A DNA stretch of 64,000 nucleotides, taken from contig NZ_QAAE01000008.1 of the NCBI RefSeq assembly GCF_003046585.1, forward strand, positions 1 through 64,000. The letters run 5' to 3'. The first letter of the stretch is position 1, and the number at the start of each line of letters is the position of its first letter. The stretch comes from Nitrosomonas aestuarii (GTDB lineage: Bacteria; Pseudomonadota; Gammaproteobacteria; Burkholderiales; Nitrosomonadaceae). The notes beneath the pieces were generated by a model. That model did no database searches. It was given only the letters and a program-made list of their open reading frames with translations, and had not been told where the DNA came from. Shown piece after piece: positions 30,567-40,625 of the stretch. The position numbers and the translations under genes are program-made.

Positions 30567-32282
30567 GTGGCCACAATACCTAGCGAAACCAATACAGCAA
30601 AAAAAGTACAACCCAGTACATCATTCGGATTAGACAAATTCATCCAACTGTCTAACCAAAATAAACTGGGATTTATGGTTGCTATCGCGGCAATCATTGC
30701 ATTGCTCGCAGGTGCGTGGATGTGGAGTCAATCACCCGATTATCGGGTGCTTTATTCCAACATTTCAGATCAAGATGGTGCTGACATTATAAATTCGTTG
30801 CAACAAACGAATGTTCCATACAAATTCTCACAAAGCGGTAGCGCCATTCTGATACCCAGTGACCAGGTTCATGAGGCCCGATTACGTCTGGCAGGCCAGG
30901 GATTACCGAGAGGTGGACTGGCCGGATTTGAGTTAATGGAAAACCAAAAATTTGGCGCCAGTCAGTTTCTTGAGCAAGTTAATTATCAACGTGCCCTTGA
31001 AGGTGAGTTGTCACGTACCGTTCAATCTTTGTCAGCAGTTCAAAGTGCACGTATACATCTGGCTATTTCCAAGCCATCTGTTTTTGCCAGAGAAAGGCAA
31101 AAACCCAGTGTTTCAGTATTACTGAATCTATATCCGGGCAGAATGCTGGCTGAAGAACAAGTAAGCGCCATAGTGCACCTGGTCTCAAGCAGCATACCCA
31201 GCTTATCTGTCCAAAATGTTACTGTTGTTGACCAAAATGGCAATCTGCTCAGCGGACAGGAACAAACAAAACCCGAGTCCAAGTTTGACGCCAATCAACT
31301 GGAATATCTGCACGAGCTTGAGAAAAGCTATTCGCGACGAATCGAGGCGATACTATCGCCCATTACCGGTGCTACCAATGTACATGCTCAAGTAACCGCC
31401 GATTTAGATTTCTCAAGAATAGAACGCGCTGAAGAAATTTACCGGCCTAACAACACAGAGACTGAAGCAGCTTCGATTCGTAGTCAGCAAACAATGGAAT
31501 CAATGTCAACTGGCAACAAAATTGACGGCGGCATACCAGGTGCATTAACTAACCGTCCGCCTGAACCAGCAATTGCACCAATCGAAATTGAAGGAGAAGA
31601 TGGCGAACAAAAACCTGAGCCGCTACCCTCTGACCAACGTAAAGAATCTACAACCAATTATGAAGTTGACAAAACAGTTCAGCATACCCATTTACCAACT
31701 GGAAATATCAAACGATTATCTGCCGCGGTTGTTGTCAATTATCGAAAAACGGTAGGTGAAGATGGCAATATAACGCATGTACCGCTATCTGAAGTAGAAA
31801 TCCGAGAAATCAATAATCTCGTAAAAGATGCCATGGGGTATAACGAAGATCGTGGAGATACATTAACGGTTACGAACAGTTTATTTAGCGATGCAGATAA
31901 TACAGCACTGGCTGTGCCGTTGTGGAAGGATCCAGACATGATTTTATTGGCGCAAGAGATCGGCAAACAATTATTAATTGCTGCCATTGTAGTGTTTTTC
32001 CTGTTGAAAATACTGCGCCCGTTCCTCAAATCACTCGCACACAATCCGGAATTAAAAGAAAAGAAGCTAACCGAATTACCGAATGATGCAGCAGTGGATG
32101 CAATGGGGCAACCTTTGAAACTGGCTGAAGATGGCACACCTTTACTGGATAAGTCGCTTACTGAAGAAGAAGTCAGAAAAAATGCATTTGGTAAAAACCT
32201 CCAAAAAGCCAAGCAACTGGCTATTGATGAACCGGCAATTGTCGCCAATGTTGTAAAAGAATGGGTGAATGGCAATGGATGA
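30567..32282 (+). CDS. fliF: Flagellar MS-ring protein FliF
   Basis: Inner-membrane ring protein of the basal body (571 aa). Transmembrane helices at about 33-53 and about 467-487 bracket a periplasmic ring-building region with DYRVLYSNISDQDGADI and LAISKPSVFARERQKPSVSV. The C-terminal cytoplasmic tail binds FliG. The start is GTG with AGGAGA 6 bases upstream. It is the first gene of fliFGHIJK and its end overlaps fliG by 14 bases. Confidence 0.96.
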   Translation: MATIPSETNTAKKVQPSTSFGLDKFIQLSNQNKLGFMVAIAAIIALLAGAWMWSQSPDYRVLYSNISDQDGADIINSLQQTNVPYKFSQSGSAILIPSDQVHEARLRLAGQGLPRGGLAGFELMENQKFGASQFLEQVNYQRALEGELSRTVQSLSAVQSARIHLAISKPSVFARERQKPSVSVLLNLYPGRMLAEEQVSAIVHLVSSSIPSLSVQNVTVVDQNGNLLSGQEQTKPESKFDANQLEYLHELEKSYSRRIEAILSPITGATNVHAQVTADLDFSRIERAEEIYRPNNTETEAASIRSQQTMESMSTGNKIDGGIPGALTNRPPEPAIAPIEIEGEDGEQKPEPLPSDQRKESTTNYEVDKTVQHTHLPTGNIKRLSAAVVVNYRKTVGEDGNITHVPLSEVEIREINNLVKDAMGYNEDRGDTLTVTNSLFSDADNTALAVPLWKDPDMILLAQEIGKQLLIAAIVVFFLLKILRPFLKSLAHNPELKEKKLTELPNDAAVDAMGQPLKLAEDGTPLLDKSLTEEEVRKNAFGKNLQKAKQLAIDEPAIVANVVKEWVNGNG

Positions 32283-33270
32283 TAATGGTTTAAAAAAGAG
32301 CGCTATTTTGCTCATGTCTCTCGGCGAAGATGAAGCAGCTTCGGTGTTCAAGTTTTTATCGCCCAAAGAAGTTCAAAAACTGGGAAGCGCTATGTCGAGC
32401 CTGCAAAACATTACCCAGAATGAAATAGAAACCACAATCGAAGAATTTAATACACGCGCCAGCGGAAAAACTGCACTTGGCCAAGGTGCAAACGATTATA
32501 TCCGCAGGGTACTGACAAATGCTTTGGGTGATGAAAAAGCGGCAAATCTAATTGACCGAATTCTGCATGGCGGTGACACCAGCGGTATTGAGGGTCTAAA
32601 ATGGATGGACGCATCATCAATTGCTGAACTGATCAAGAACGAACATCCGCAGATTATCGCAACCATTCTAGTTCACCTTGAACGCGATCATGCCAGTGAA
32701 ATACTCAGTCTTTTTCCGGAACGCTTGCGCAATGACACATTATTACGCATTGCAACTTTAGATAGCATTCAACCAGAAGCTCTACGGGAATTGAATGATG
32801 TACTGACTCAATTGTTATCCGGAAGTAATAACATCCGCAAAGCACCAATGGGAGGAATCCGTGCCGCGGCGGAAATACTGAACTTTATACCAACGATACA
32901 GGAAACAAGCGTTATTGATAACATCAAACAATATGATGAAACACTGGCTCAGCAAATCATGGATGAAATGTTTGTATTTGACAATTTAGCTGATATTGAT
33001 GATCAGGGCATTCAGTTGCTACTGCGCGAAATACAGTCGGAATCACTGGTAATCGCGCTAAAAGGGGCGCAAGAAGAAGTTCGTGACAAGATCTTTAAGA
33101 ACATGTCCAAACGTGCTGTTGAATCGCTGAAAGAAGACATTGACGGCAAGGGGCCTGTGCGTGTATCCGAAGTTGAGGCGGAACAAAAAGAAATACTCAA
33201 AGCTCTGCGTCAACTGGCTGAGAGCGGACAGATTGTACTAGGGGGCAAAGGCGACGACAGTTATGTTTAA
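32269..33270 (+). CDS. fliG: Flagellar motor switch protein FliG
   Basis: C-ring protein that interacts with the stator and transmits torque (333 aa). The N-terminal FliF-binding part (KSAILLMSLGEDEAASVFKF), middle domain with the EHPQ motif (IKNEHPQIIATIL) and C-terminal charged torque helix (DDQGIQLLLREI) are present. Starts at 32269 or 32275 are both ATG; the gene overlaps the end of fliF, so translation is coupled. Confidence 0.96.
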   Translation: MAMDDNGLKKSAILLMSLGEDEAASVFKFLSPKEVQKLGSAMSSLQNITQNEIETTIEEFNTRASGKTALGQGANDYIRRVLTNALGDEKAANLIDRILHGGDTSGIEGLKWMDASSIAELIKNEHPQIIATILVHLERDHASEILSLFPERLRNDTLLRIATLDSIQPEALRELNDVLTQLLSGSNNIRKAPMGGIRAAAEILNFIPTIQETSVIDNIKQYDETLAQQIMDEMFVFDNLADIDDQGIQLLLREIQSESLVIALKGAQEEVRDKIFKNMSKRAVESLKEDIDGKGPVRVSEVEAEQKEILKALRQLAESGQIVLGGKGDDSYV

Positions 33271-33330
33271 TGTGGCACCATACATAAAATTAATCAATTT
33301 AATACAAAAAACCTAATACACAAACTCTAA

Positions 33331-34047
33331 ATGGAAACAACCACTGTCATTCCAAAAGCAAACCTGACATCATACCAGCGCTGGAAACTGGATTCTTTAG
33401 ACGTGCCTGGAGTACCCTCAACAAAGGATCTCCAGAACAAAGAAATGTCAGCAGCAAACGAGCCGAAAAATACCACAGATAAAAATATCCCTACGTCTCC
33501 CACAGAAGAAGAAATCACAGCTCTGTTTCAAAAAGCAGAAGAAAATGGCCATCAAAAAGGTTACGAAGCAGGTTATAAAAGTGGTTTTCAAGAAGGCAGA
33601 CAGCAAGGTGAATCGGTGATAGAAGCAGAACTCAACCAGATTCATACTATTTTTGCCGATTTGGATGAGAAAATTCAAACAATTGATCAACAGATTGCAC
33701 AAGAACTTCTAACGCTTGCCATTGATTTAACCAAAAAAATGATCTCGCAGGCACTCGTAATTCATCCTGAACTAATCTTGCCTATTGTACAAGAGGCCAT
33801 TCTCCAGCTTCCCAGCACCGGACAACAGTTACGCCTTTTTTTACATCCCAAAGATGCAGTAATCGTTCGTCAGCATATGAATGAACAGCTGACCCAGGAA
33901 AACTGGGAAATTCGTGAAGATACCCAATTGGAGCAAGGTGGCTGCCGTATAGAAGCAAACGGGGGCGAGATTGATGCAAATATAGAAACACGCTGGCGCC
34001 GTATATTGGCAGCCATAGGCCAGAAAAATGACTGGATCGAAAAATAA
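33331..34047 (+). CDS. fliH: Flagellar export protein FliH
   Basis: Regulator of the export ATPase FliI, forming the peripheral stalk-like FliH2-FliI complex (238 aa). The N-terminal Gln/Glu-rich segment contains the GxxxG-like series [21 protein letters not shown] region typical of FliH, then a coiled coil and the V-type-ATPase-E-like C-terminal domain (LDLTKK-type helix and [19 protein letters not shown]). It overlaps fliI by 20 bases. Confidence 0.92.
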   Translation: METTTVIPKANLTSYQRWKLDSLDVPGVPSTKDLQNKEMSAANEPKNTTDKNIPTSPTEEEITALFQKAEENGHQKGYEAGYKSGFQEGRQQGESVIEAELNQIHTIFADLDEKIQTIDQQIAQELLTLAIDLTKKMISQALVIHPELILPIVQEAILQLPSTGQQLRLFLHPKDAVIVRQHMNEQLTQENWEIREDTQLEQGGCRIEANGGEIDANIETRWRRILAAIGQKNDWIEK

Positions 34048-35464
34048 TTATCAGATAATTGATCACCATGAAAACTGGTGTAATTTCTTAAAGAACTGTG
34101 GCCAACTCATCGCTACTTCCACTCCAATCTTGCCAACCGGCACGATCACACGTGTTACCGGTCTGGTCATGGAGGCAGTTGGACTCAAGCTGGCGGTTGG
34201 CAGTAGCTGCACTATTTTCTTGTCAAGCGGAAACGCCGTTTCAGCGGAAGTAGTTGGTTTTTCGGAAGAACGCTTATTTTTAATGCCAACCAGCGAAATT
34301 TATGGACTGACACCCGGCGCAAAGGTAATACCGACAGAACTTGCAACAGATACACCTAAAATCGGAACGCGACAGTATCCACGCAGGCGTGCTTCAGATC
34401 AAGCTAAACATGTCAGCGTCGGGGATAATTTGCTTGGGCGGGTTCTAAATGGTATTGGCGAGCCACTTGATTTGTTGGGCCCAATCGTGACTGAAAAAAG
34501 TGTTCCGCTTTATAGCAGGCCATTTAATCCACTTGAACGGGCACCAGTCTCCCAACCACTTGATGTAGGCGTACGCGCAATAAATACATTACTGACAGTT
34601 GGCCGTGGGCAACGCATGGGATTATTTGCCGGTAGCGGCGTTGGCAAAAGCGTATTGTTAGGCATGATGGCACGTTATACCAGCGCAGATGTTATTGTTG
34701 TAGGTTTAATTGGAGAGCGTGGACGCGAGGTCAAGGAATTCATTGAAAACATATTGGGTAGTGAAGGACTCGCACGCTCAGTCATTGTTGCAGCACCTGC
34801 AGATACATCACCACTAGTACGCCTTCAGGGTGCGGCATATGCAACTGCCATTGCCGAACATTTCCGCAATGAGGGTAAACATGTGTTATTGATTATGGAT
34901 TCACTTACTCGGTATGCCATGGCACAAAGAGAGATTTCACTGGCTATAGGCGAGCCGCCCGCGACTAAAGGATATCCCCCTTCCGTTTTCGCCAAGTTAC
35001 CCCAGTTAGTGGAACGCGCGGGCAATGGCAATGATAATAGTGGATCCATCACCGCCTTTTACACCGTTCTTACCGAGGGTGACGACCATAATGATCCGAT
35101 TGCAGATAGTGCCCGTGCAATTCTGGACGGGCACATCGTGCTATCACGTAGATTAGCAGAGGCGGGTCACTATCCGGCTATCGATATTGAAGCGTCAATC
35201 AGTCGTGTCATGACAAACATCGTGCCACTGGAACAAGCTGAAACAGCCAGAAAATTTAAACGTATCTATTCTCACTATCAGCGCAACCATGATCTCATCA
35301 GTGTAGGCGCTTATGTACCTGGCTCCGACCCAGTACTAGATCAAGCGATTAAGATTTATCCAACACTTGAGAATTTTCTGCAACAAGGCATAGCTGAACA
35401 GGAAAACTATAACGACAGCATTAAAAATCTGTTTTCAATATTTGACATTAAGCATATCCAATAA
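34028..35464 (+). CDS. fliI: Flagellum-specific ATPase FliI
   Basis: Hexameric ATPase powering flagellar type III export (478 aa). Walker A is [15 protein letters not shown], followed by [12 protein letters not shown], Walker [19 protein letters not shown] and the family segment [18 protein letters not shown]. Homology to F1-beta runs through the whole protein. It overlaps the end of fliH and is followed by fliJ after 17 bases. Confidence 0.96.
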   Translation: MTGSKNNYQIIDHHENWCNFLKNCGQLIATSTPILPTGTITRVTGLVMEAVGLKLAVGSSCTIFLSSGNAVSAEVVGFSEERLFLMPTSEIYGLTPGAKVIPTELATDTPKIGTRQYPRRRASDQAKHVSVGDNLLGRVLNGIGEPLDLLGPIVTEKSVPLYSRPFNPLERAPVSQPLDVGVRAINTLLTVGRGQRMGLFAGSGVGKSVLLGMMARYTSADVIVVGLIGERGREVKEFIENILGSEGLARSVIVAAPADTSPLVRLQGAAYATAIAEHFRNEGKHVLLIMDSLTRYAMAQREISLAIGEPPATKGYPPSVFAKLPQLVERAGNGNDNSGSITAFYTVLTEGDDHNDPIADSARAILDGHIVLSRRLAEAGHYPAIDIEASISRVMTNIVPLEQAETARKFKRIYSHYQRNHDLISVGAYVPGSDPVLDQAIKIYPTLENFLQQGIAEQENYNDSIKNLFSIFDIKHIQ

Positions 35465-35481
35465 CTTAATCTGATTTTAAT

Positions 35482-35937
35482 ATGCCGAATACGTTGACTT
35501 TAAGAAAATTGCTGGATCTTGCTGAAAAGAAAAGTAAAGAATCAGCGAAAAAATTAGGAAAGTTAAATTTTCAGCATCTGGAGGCCGAAAAAAAACTTAA
35601 TTTACTATTACAATACCGGCAAAGTTATCAAACCCGCTTGCAAAACCTTTCGCAAAACGGGATTAATCATGTGGAATTGCAAAATTTCATTCGATTCGTC
35701 GACAAACTAGATACCGCCATCTCTGAGCAAAGACTGGCAGTCAAGCACGCAGTTAATAGCCGAAATACGGGCAATAGCGAGTACCAGTCTTGTCAACGCA
35801 GACTCAATTCCTACGACACATTATCACAGCGTTATCAAAAAACAGCGCAACTGATACAGACAAAGGCTGAACAAAAAGAACTTGACGAGTTCATATCCAA
35901 TCGTTTTATACAGAACAACTCAAACAACGAAAAATAA
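35482..35937 (+). CDS. fliJ: Flagellar export chaperone FliJ
   Basis: Small coiled-coil protein (151 aa) that sits in the FliI ring like the gamma subunit of F-ATPase and links it to FlhA. The sequence is almost entirely predicted helix, rich in Lys, Glu and Gln with heptad-like spacing (LRKLLDLAEKKSKESAKKLG, EAEKKLNLLLQYRQSYQTRL). Sequence conservation in this family is low; position after fliI and before fliK supports the call. Confidence 0.88.
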   Translation: MPNTLTLRKLLDLAEKKSKESAKKLGKLNFQHLEAEKKLNLLLQYRQSYQTRLQNLSQNGINHVELQNFIRFVDKLDTAISEQRLAVKHAVNSRNTGNSEYQSCQRRLNSYDTLSQRYQKTAQLIQTKAEQKELDEFISNRFIQNNSNNEK

Positions 35938-36019
35938 GAATTCCGAATTTACACAAATATGGCACTAATATTGCTTTTCTATTAAGTAAGATTTTTAACA
36001 GTCTTTATGAGATAAATTT

Positions 36020-37168
36020 ATGCTAAATTTAGTTAATACCTTGCAATCGCAAGTTCAAACAAAACAACCTGCTATAAATACAAATGATATTTCGCGCTCA
36101 AATGAATCTAAAAGAGAGCAATTTGACAAAATATTTGCGCACGAAGTCGCAGATAAGAAAAACGCCCCAACAGCTGAACACACAGCAAACCCAGCCAGCG
36201 ATAAAACTTCAGAAAAAACAGAAGTCACTCAAAAACAAACCGACACCGCCCATACGGATAACAAGAGTGCAACAACAACTGAAAATACTGATATCACAGC
36301 GAGCGATGAGGTTTCAGAAAAAACAGAGCAAACAACCGATGCCACCAGCGTAACCAGCGCAGATCAAACTGCAGTGCTACCACAAAACCAACTGAATACT
36401 AACATGAAGAACCCAGCCCTGGGTTTGGGTCAGAGTCAGAATTTAGTTACTACTCTACTGTCATCTCAACCGGGGTCACAGCAAGGAATTATGCAAGATT
36501 TTCTAGACGATATTCGCTCATGGCACTCTCTACAAACGGCAAATCCTGCCGGTGACGGAAAAATTCTGTCATTTTCGACGCAAACTCATAAAGAAATATT
36601 GTCTGGACTCAACGAACCAAGTGCATTATCTCAAATAGATTCTGATACAACACAACATTCCGGTTTAAACAATCTTGCACAAATTTTCTCTCCATCATCT
36701 ACACAAGCAGCTGCGCCACATAGCCTCAGTCTCGACACCCAAATTGGGCAGCCCAAGTGGAATGGCGAATTTGCACAAAAAATCGTATGGCTCGTCAATC
36801 AACAAAACCAGGTTGCAGAACTTCGGCTGAACCCTGCTCATCTTGGTCCTGTTGAAATTATGTTGAGCCTTACAAGTGAAAACGGAACACAAGCAACAGC
36901 TCAGTTTGTGTCTCCGCATTTGGCCGTACGCGAGGCTATAGAAGCCTCATTACCCAAATTACGTGAATTGATGGCAGAAAATGGCATTCAACTGGGCGAT
37001 GTCATGGTTGGCGCCGAGTCATTCCAACGCCAGCAACGAGATGAACAGCGCCCACTTTATTCGACAGGAAATGCACGTATTTTTGGCGCAAATGATGAAT
37101 CTGATTCACACCTGGATAAAGGTATTGTTTCAAACAGGCACATTGGAATAGTTAATACATTTGCCTGA
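36020..37168 (+). CDS. fliK: Flagellar hook-length control protein FliK
   Basis: Secreted ruler that ends hook growth by switching export specificity (382 aa). The first about 230 residues are low-complexity, rich in Thr, Ser, Lys and Glu with repeated K-T-E patterns (DKTSEKTE, EVSEKTEQTT). The conserved C-terminal Flg_hook domain is at about 245-340 (VAELRLNPAHLGPVEIML, VREAIEASLPKLRELM). It ends 16 bases before a convergent histidine kinase gene, so it closes the fliFGHIJK unit here. Confidence 0.92.
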   Translation: MLNLVNTLQSQVQTKQPAINTNDISRSNESKREQFDKIFAHEVADKKNAPTAEHTANPASDKTSEKTEVTQKQTDTAHTDNKSATTTENTDITASDEVSEKTEQTTDATSVTSADQTAVLPQNQLNTNMKNPALGLGQSQNLVTTLLSSQPGSQQGIMQDFLDDIRSWHSLQTANPAGDGKILSFSTQTHKEILSGLNEPSALSQIDSDTTQHSGLNNLAQIFSPSSTQAAAPHSLSLDTQIGQPKWNGEFAQKIVWLVNQQNQVAELRLNPAHLGPVEIMLSLTSENGTQATAQFVSPHLAVREAIEASLPKLRELMAENGIQLGDVMVGAESFQRQQRDEQRPLYSTGNARIFGANDESDSHLDKGIVSNRHIGIVNTFA

Positions 37169-37184
37169 TACGGATGCTGGCAAA

Positions 37185-38498
37185 TTAATTCTTCAGAGTC
37201 AGTTTAATATTCGAAGATAATTGAAGCGGAAAGGTAATCCGGAAAGTAGTCCCCTGCCCCTTTTGACTTTCAACATCTATTTGCCAGCCATAATGATTGC
37301 AAATACGTTTGACAATGGGGAGACCGATTCCAAGCCCCTCCACATGCGTTGTTCCGCGAAAAAAACGTTCAAACAACAACGGAATAAAAGCAGGTTCAAT
37401 ACCCATACCGGTATCAGTTATTGACAGACTGCCACCGCTATAGTCCACCCGTATATATCCTTCATCCGTATATTGAATCGCATTGCGCAACAAATTCGTT
37501 AATGCTGTATGCAGTGCCTGACGATTCAACAGAATAATAACGTCTGGTTTGATATTCACAATAAATTTCAGTTTCTTCCGGTGGATTCCCGGATACAGCG
37601 GCTCCACGACATCATTAACACATTCTTCAATAGCCACAGGTTCCATCACCCCCAGTGCCTGTTCACGCGCAAGAAATAGCAAAGCTTGCAGCTGTTCCCC
37701 CATTCTACTTGTAGCTCCCTCAATACGTTTAATACGCAAGCGAACTTTTTCAGAAAGATCAGGCTCTGCATCCAATAACTCGCAACTTGTTAATATGGTG
37801 GTAATCGGTGTTCTTAATTCGTGGCTGATATTGGCGGTAAATTCCTGTTCTCTCTGTAACATACGGCGTATCCGGTTCTGATAATCATCCAGCGCCAATG
37901 CCAATTGTGCCACCTCCTCATCCATGTCAGACTGCATCAAAGGCACCCCCTGAACATCACCGGGTGCAAGTAATCTCACTCTTTCCGCAAGATCGGTCAC
38001 TTGTTTGACGAGTATTCCCGCCAAAACATAGCCCACAACAAATGCTATCGCGACAACAGCAACCCAGGATAATAGAATCAACAACCGCAATTCACTGAGT
38101 CGCTGATTGTGTAGAAAAATCCGATAGGCAACCAGAAATTTAACATCGTCAATGGAATGAACCAGCACATGTATATCTTCAAAATCATAATAAATTCTAT
38201 GATAGCCCGCTTGTAATCCACGGTAATAGGAGGGAATTTGCAATTCATCATCGACATGATGAATCACGTAACTTTTGAGATGCGAACCGATCTGAGAATA
38301 GAAATCAGAATGCTTCCGATAACGGTGGACAAGGTGATCCATTTCCATCTTCATTACCTGCCTGATATGCGCTTCTTCAATGTTGTCAGAAGCCACATAC
38401 AGAATGATACCTAATGCACCAACAGTCATAATGCAGAAATTCGCCAGCGCGTTAGCAACACGCAGACGCAATCCGTGTTCAATCGTCAGTTTGAGCAC
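37185..38498 (-). CDS. Membrane sensor histidine kinase
   Basis: Two-component sensor (437 aa). Two membrane helices at about 15-38 and 138-162 enclose a periplasmic sensor loop of about 100 residues; a HAMP-like linker follows. The phospho-acceptor His is in ANISHELRTPITT and the ATPase motifs are LLRNAIQYTD, ITDTGMGI and VEGLGIGLPIVKR. Its 5' end overlaps the response regulator gene by 20 bases, so the two are a pair. The signal is unknown. It is the last gene after hemE and the regulator. Confidence 0.88.
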   Translation of the reverse strand: MLKLTIEHGLRLRVANALANFCIMTVGALGIILYVASDNIEEAHIRQVMKMEMDHLVHRYRKHSDFYSQIGSHLKSYVIHHVDDELQIPSYYRGLQAGYHRIYYDFEDIHVLVHSIDDVKFLVAYRIFLHNQRLSELRLLILLSWVAVVAIAFVVGYVLAGILVKQVTDLAERVRLLAPGDVQGVPLMQSDMDEEVAQLALALDDYQNRIRRMLQREQEFTANISHELRTPITTILTSCELLDAEPDLSEKVRLRIKRIEGATSRMGEQLQALLFLAREQALGVMEPVAIEECVNDVVEPLYPGIHRKKLKFIVNIKPDVIILLNRQALHTALTNLLRNAIQYTDEGYIRVDYSGGSLSITDTGMGIEPAFIPLLFERFFRGTTHVEGLGIGLPIVKRICNHYGWQIDVESQKGQGTTFRITFPLQLSSNIKLTLKN

Positions 38499-39168
38499 GA
38501 GAAATTAAGCAATAGCCGATACCATGTATCGTCTCAATTGGATCATAGCCGCCAGCACGTAACAAAGCTCGCCTCAGGACATGCATATGACTGCGTAGTG
38601 TGTCGCTGGTTTCCTGCGTATCTTCCCATGCTTCTGCTTCCAGCTCCTTACGGCTAAAAACACGCCCCGGCTCACTCATCATCAATGCCAGCAAACGAAT
38701 ACATTTTGGCGGCAATTTAACATCTTTGTCTTCAAAACGTATCGAAAACGTTTTGGGGTCGTATGATAAATTATCAACTTCCAGCATCCGACTGGCAACG
38801 CGCCCTGAATGACGCTTGTGTAATGCATTGAGACGCGCTTCAACTTCCTTGAGCGCAAATGGTTTAACTAAATAATCATCGGCACCATGCTCAAACCCAA
38901 TCAACTTGTCTTCTAATGTGTCGCGCGCAGTTAACATGAGTATCGGTGTATCAATCTGAGACTCCTGCCGTAATTTCTGACACAAAGCGATGCCGTTCAT
39001 TCCGGGCAATCCCAGATCCAATAAAATCGCATCGAACTGTTGCGTAACCGCCAGATGAAGCCCTAATGCACCATCCGCAGCCGCATCCACGCTGTGACCA
39101 CGTGATTCAAGAAAATCGTAGAGATTGGCAGCAATAGCCAGATCATCTTCAATAATCAAAATATGCAC
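38479..39168 (-). CDS. OmpR/PhoB-family response regulator
   Basis: Receiver plus winged-helix DNA-binding protein (229 aa). The receiver begins HILIIEDDLAIAANL, phospho-acceptor Asp is in AILLDLGLPGMNG, and the switch Lys is in YLVKPF. The C-terminal winged helix has LPPKCIRLLALMMSEPG and LRSHMHVLRRALLRAG. I start at GTG 39168, which has AAGGTG 5 bases upstream and begins exactly at the receiver; a TTG at 39186 is less likely. Target genes are unknown. It lies 58 bases after hemE. Confidence 0.9.
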   Translation of the reverse strand: MHILIIEDDLAIAANLYDFLESRGHSVDAAADGALGLHLAVTQQFDAILLDLGLPGMNGIALCQKLRQESQIDTPILMLTARDTLEDKLIGFEHGADDYLVKPFALKEVEARLNALHKRHSGRVASRMLEVDNLSYDPKTFSIRFEDKDVKLPPKCIRLLALMMSEPGRVFSRKELEAEAWEDTQETSDTLRSHMHVLRRALLRAGGYDPIETIHGIGYCLISRAQTDD

Positions 39169-39226
39169 AATGTCACCTTTTTGCAACTTTTTCGGGTCAA
39201 TCTTTTAAATTATCAGCCTCAAGACA

Positions 39227-40288
39227 TTAATGAAATTTACGACTCAGTGCATGCACGGCCTCTACCAATGCGGCAGCATTTTCGGGTGGTGTAAACTGAG
39301 AGATGCCATGCCCCAAATTAAATACATGACCACTGCCATTTCCATAACTTGTAAGAATCTTCTCTACTTCTTTCGTGATTATTTCCGGTGAAGCAAATAA
39401 AATCGATGGATCAAGGTTGCCTTGCAACGCCACCTTATCACCTACACGGCGGCGCGCATCTCCAATATCAATTGTCCAATCCAGACCAACTGCATCACAA
39501 CCAATATCCGAAATCGCTTCCAGCCACAACCCACCGCCCTTGGTAAAGACAATATTCGGTATGCGTAAACCTGCTTGTTCCCGCTTAAGTCCAGCCAAAA
39601 TTTGTTGCATATATTGCAGTGAAAACTCACGGTATGCCGTATGAGACAGTGCGCCACCCCAGGTATCAAAAATCATTACGGCTTGCGCGCCCGACTCAAT
39701 TTGCGCATTCAGATAAGCAGTTACCGCTTGGGCATTTTTCTCCAATATCTGGTGTAATAATTCAGGTTGCTTATACAACATTGTTTTGATTTCACGGAAA
39801 TCTGTACCTCCCTTTCCTTCAACCATGTAGCAGGCCAGCGTAAAAGGACTGCCCGAAAAACCGATCAACGGGACACGGTTATCAAGCGCGCTGCGAATCT
39901 CTGCAACAGCATCCATCACATACCGCAAATCAGAATCTGGATCAGGCACTTTTAATGCTTGAATATCGCTTTCCTGACGCAGAGGCCGTTCAAACATCGG
40001 GCCTTCACCTTGCGCAAAATAAAGACCCAAACCCATGGCATCCGGTATAGTCAGAATATCGGAAAACAAAATAGCCGCATCCAAAGGGAAGCGCTCCAGC
40101 GGCTGCAGGGTTACTTCAGTAGCTAAAGACGGCGATTTGCATAAGGATAAAAAGTCGCCGGCACGTGCGCGCGTTTCATTGTACTCAGGCAAATACCGAC
40201 CTGCCTGGCGCATTAGCCATACAGGCGTGTATTCAACAGGTTGTTTCAATAAAGCGCGTAAAAAAGTATCGTTTTTAGGAATCGTCAT
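39227..40288 (-). CDS. hemE: Uroporphyrinogen decarboxylase
   Basis: Decarboxylates the four acetate side chains of uroporphyrinogen III to give coproporphyrinogen III in heme synthesis (353 aa). Signatures are [15 protein letters not shown], the catalytic-Asp segment [31 protein letters not shown] and [12 protein letters not shown]. Cytochrome-rich nitrifiers have a high heme demand. Whether it is cotranscribed with the two-component genes downstream is not shown. Confidence 0.97.
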   Translation of the reverse strand: MTIPKNDTFLRALLKQPVEYTPVWLMRQAGRYLPEYNETRARAGDFLSLCKSPSLATEVTLQPLERFPLDAAILFSDILTIPDAMGLGLYFAQGEGPMFERPLRQESDIQALKVPDPDSDLRYVMDAVAEIRSALDNRVPLIGFSGSPFTLACYMVEGKGGTDFREIKTMLYKQPELLHQILEKNAQAVTAYLNAQIESGAQAVMIFDTWGGALSHTAYREFSLQYMQQILAGLKREQAGLRIPNIVFTKGGGLWLEAISDIGCDAVGLDWTIDIGDARRRVGDKVALQGNLDPSILFASPEIITKEVEKILTSYGNGSGHVFNLGHGISQFTPPENAAALVEAVHALSRKFH

Positions 40289-40625
40289 TAATAAGCCTAT
40301 GTATTATTTTTATTTTAAAAGGCTATCCCTTAGCTAGCACACTAACTTAACCTTTTCCAAAGGTCATATTTTACCAGTGATTGATAATGACGTACATTGA
40401 CAATTTTGCAGATTGCTTGTTGGCACGCCTTTAAACAATGAATTCGACATAATCGATGTAAATAGTTACAAATACAGGCAAAAAAACGAAGTGTTATCGC
40501 CGAAAAAATAACAAACCAAAAACCGACATGCGATAGACCGCTAGTCAATAACAACATTATAATGAACATACAAAACTGCCACATTTAGGCTGGTACTGTG
40601 CATATCCAACTCAACTCGAGCACGC
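40289..40625. other. Divergent intergenic region hemE / diguanylate cyclase
   Basis: About 340 AT-rich bases. No gene, RNA or convincing promoter pair was recognised; promoters for hemE (leftward) and the diguanylate cyclase gene (rightward) are expected here. The minus-strand reading 40342-40584 has no ribosome binding site or family likeness. Confidence 0.4.

Noticed and set aside
31739..32275. Minus-strand open frame of 178 codons
   Set aside because: Antisense to fliF, composition rich in Ser/Leu as expected of a shadow frame, no start signal.
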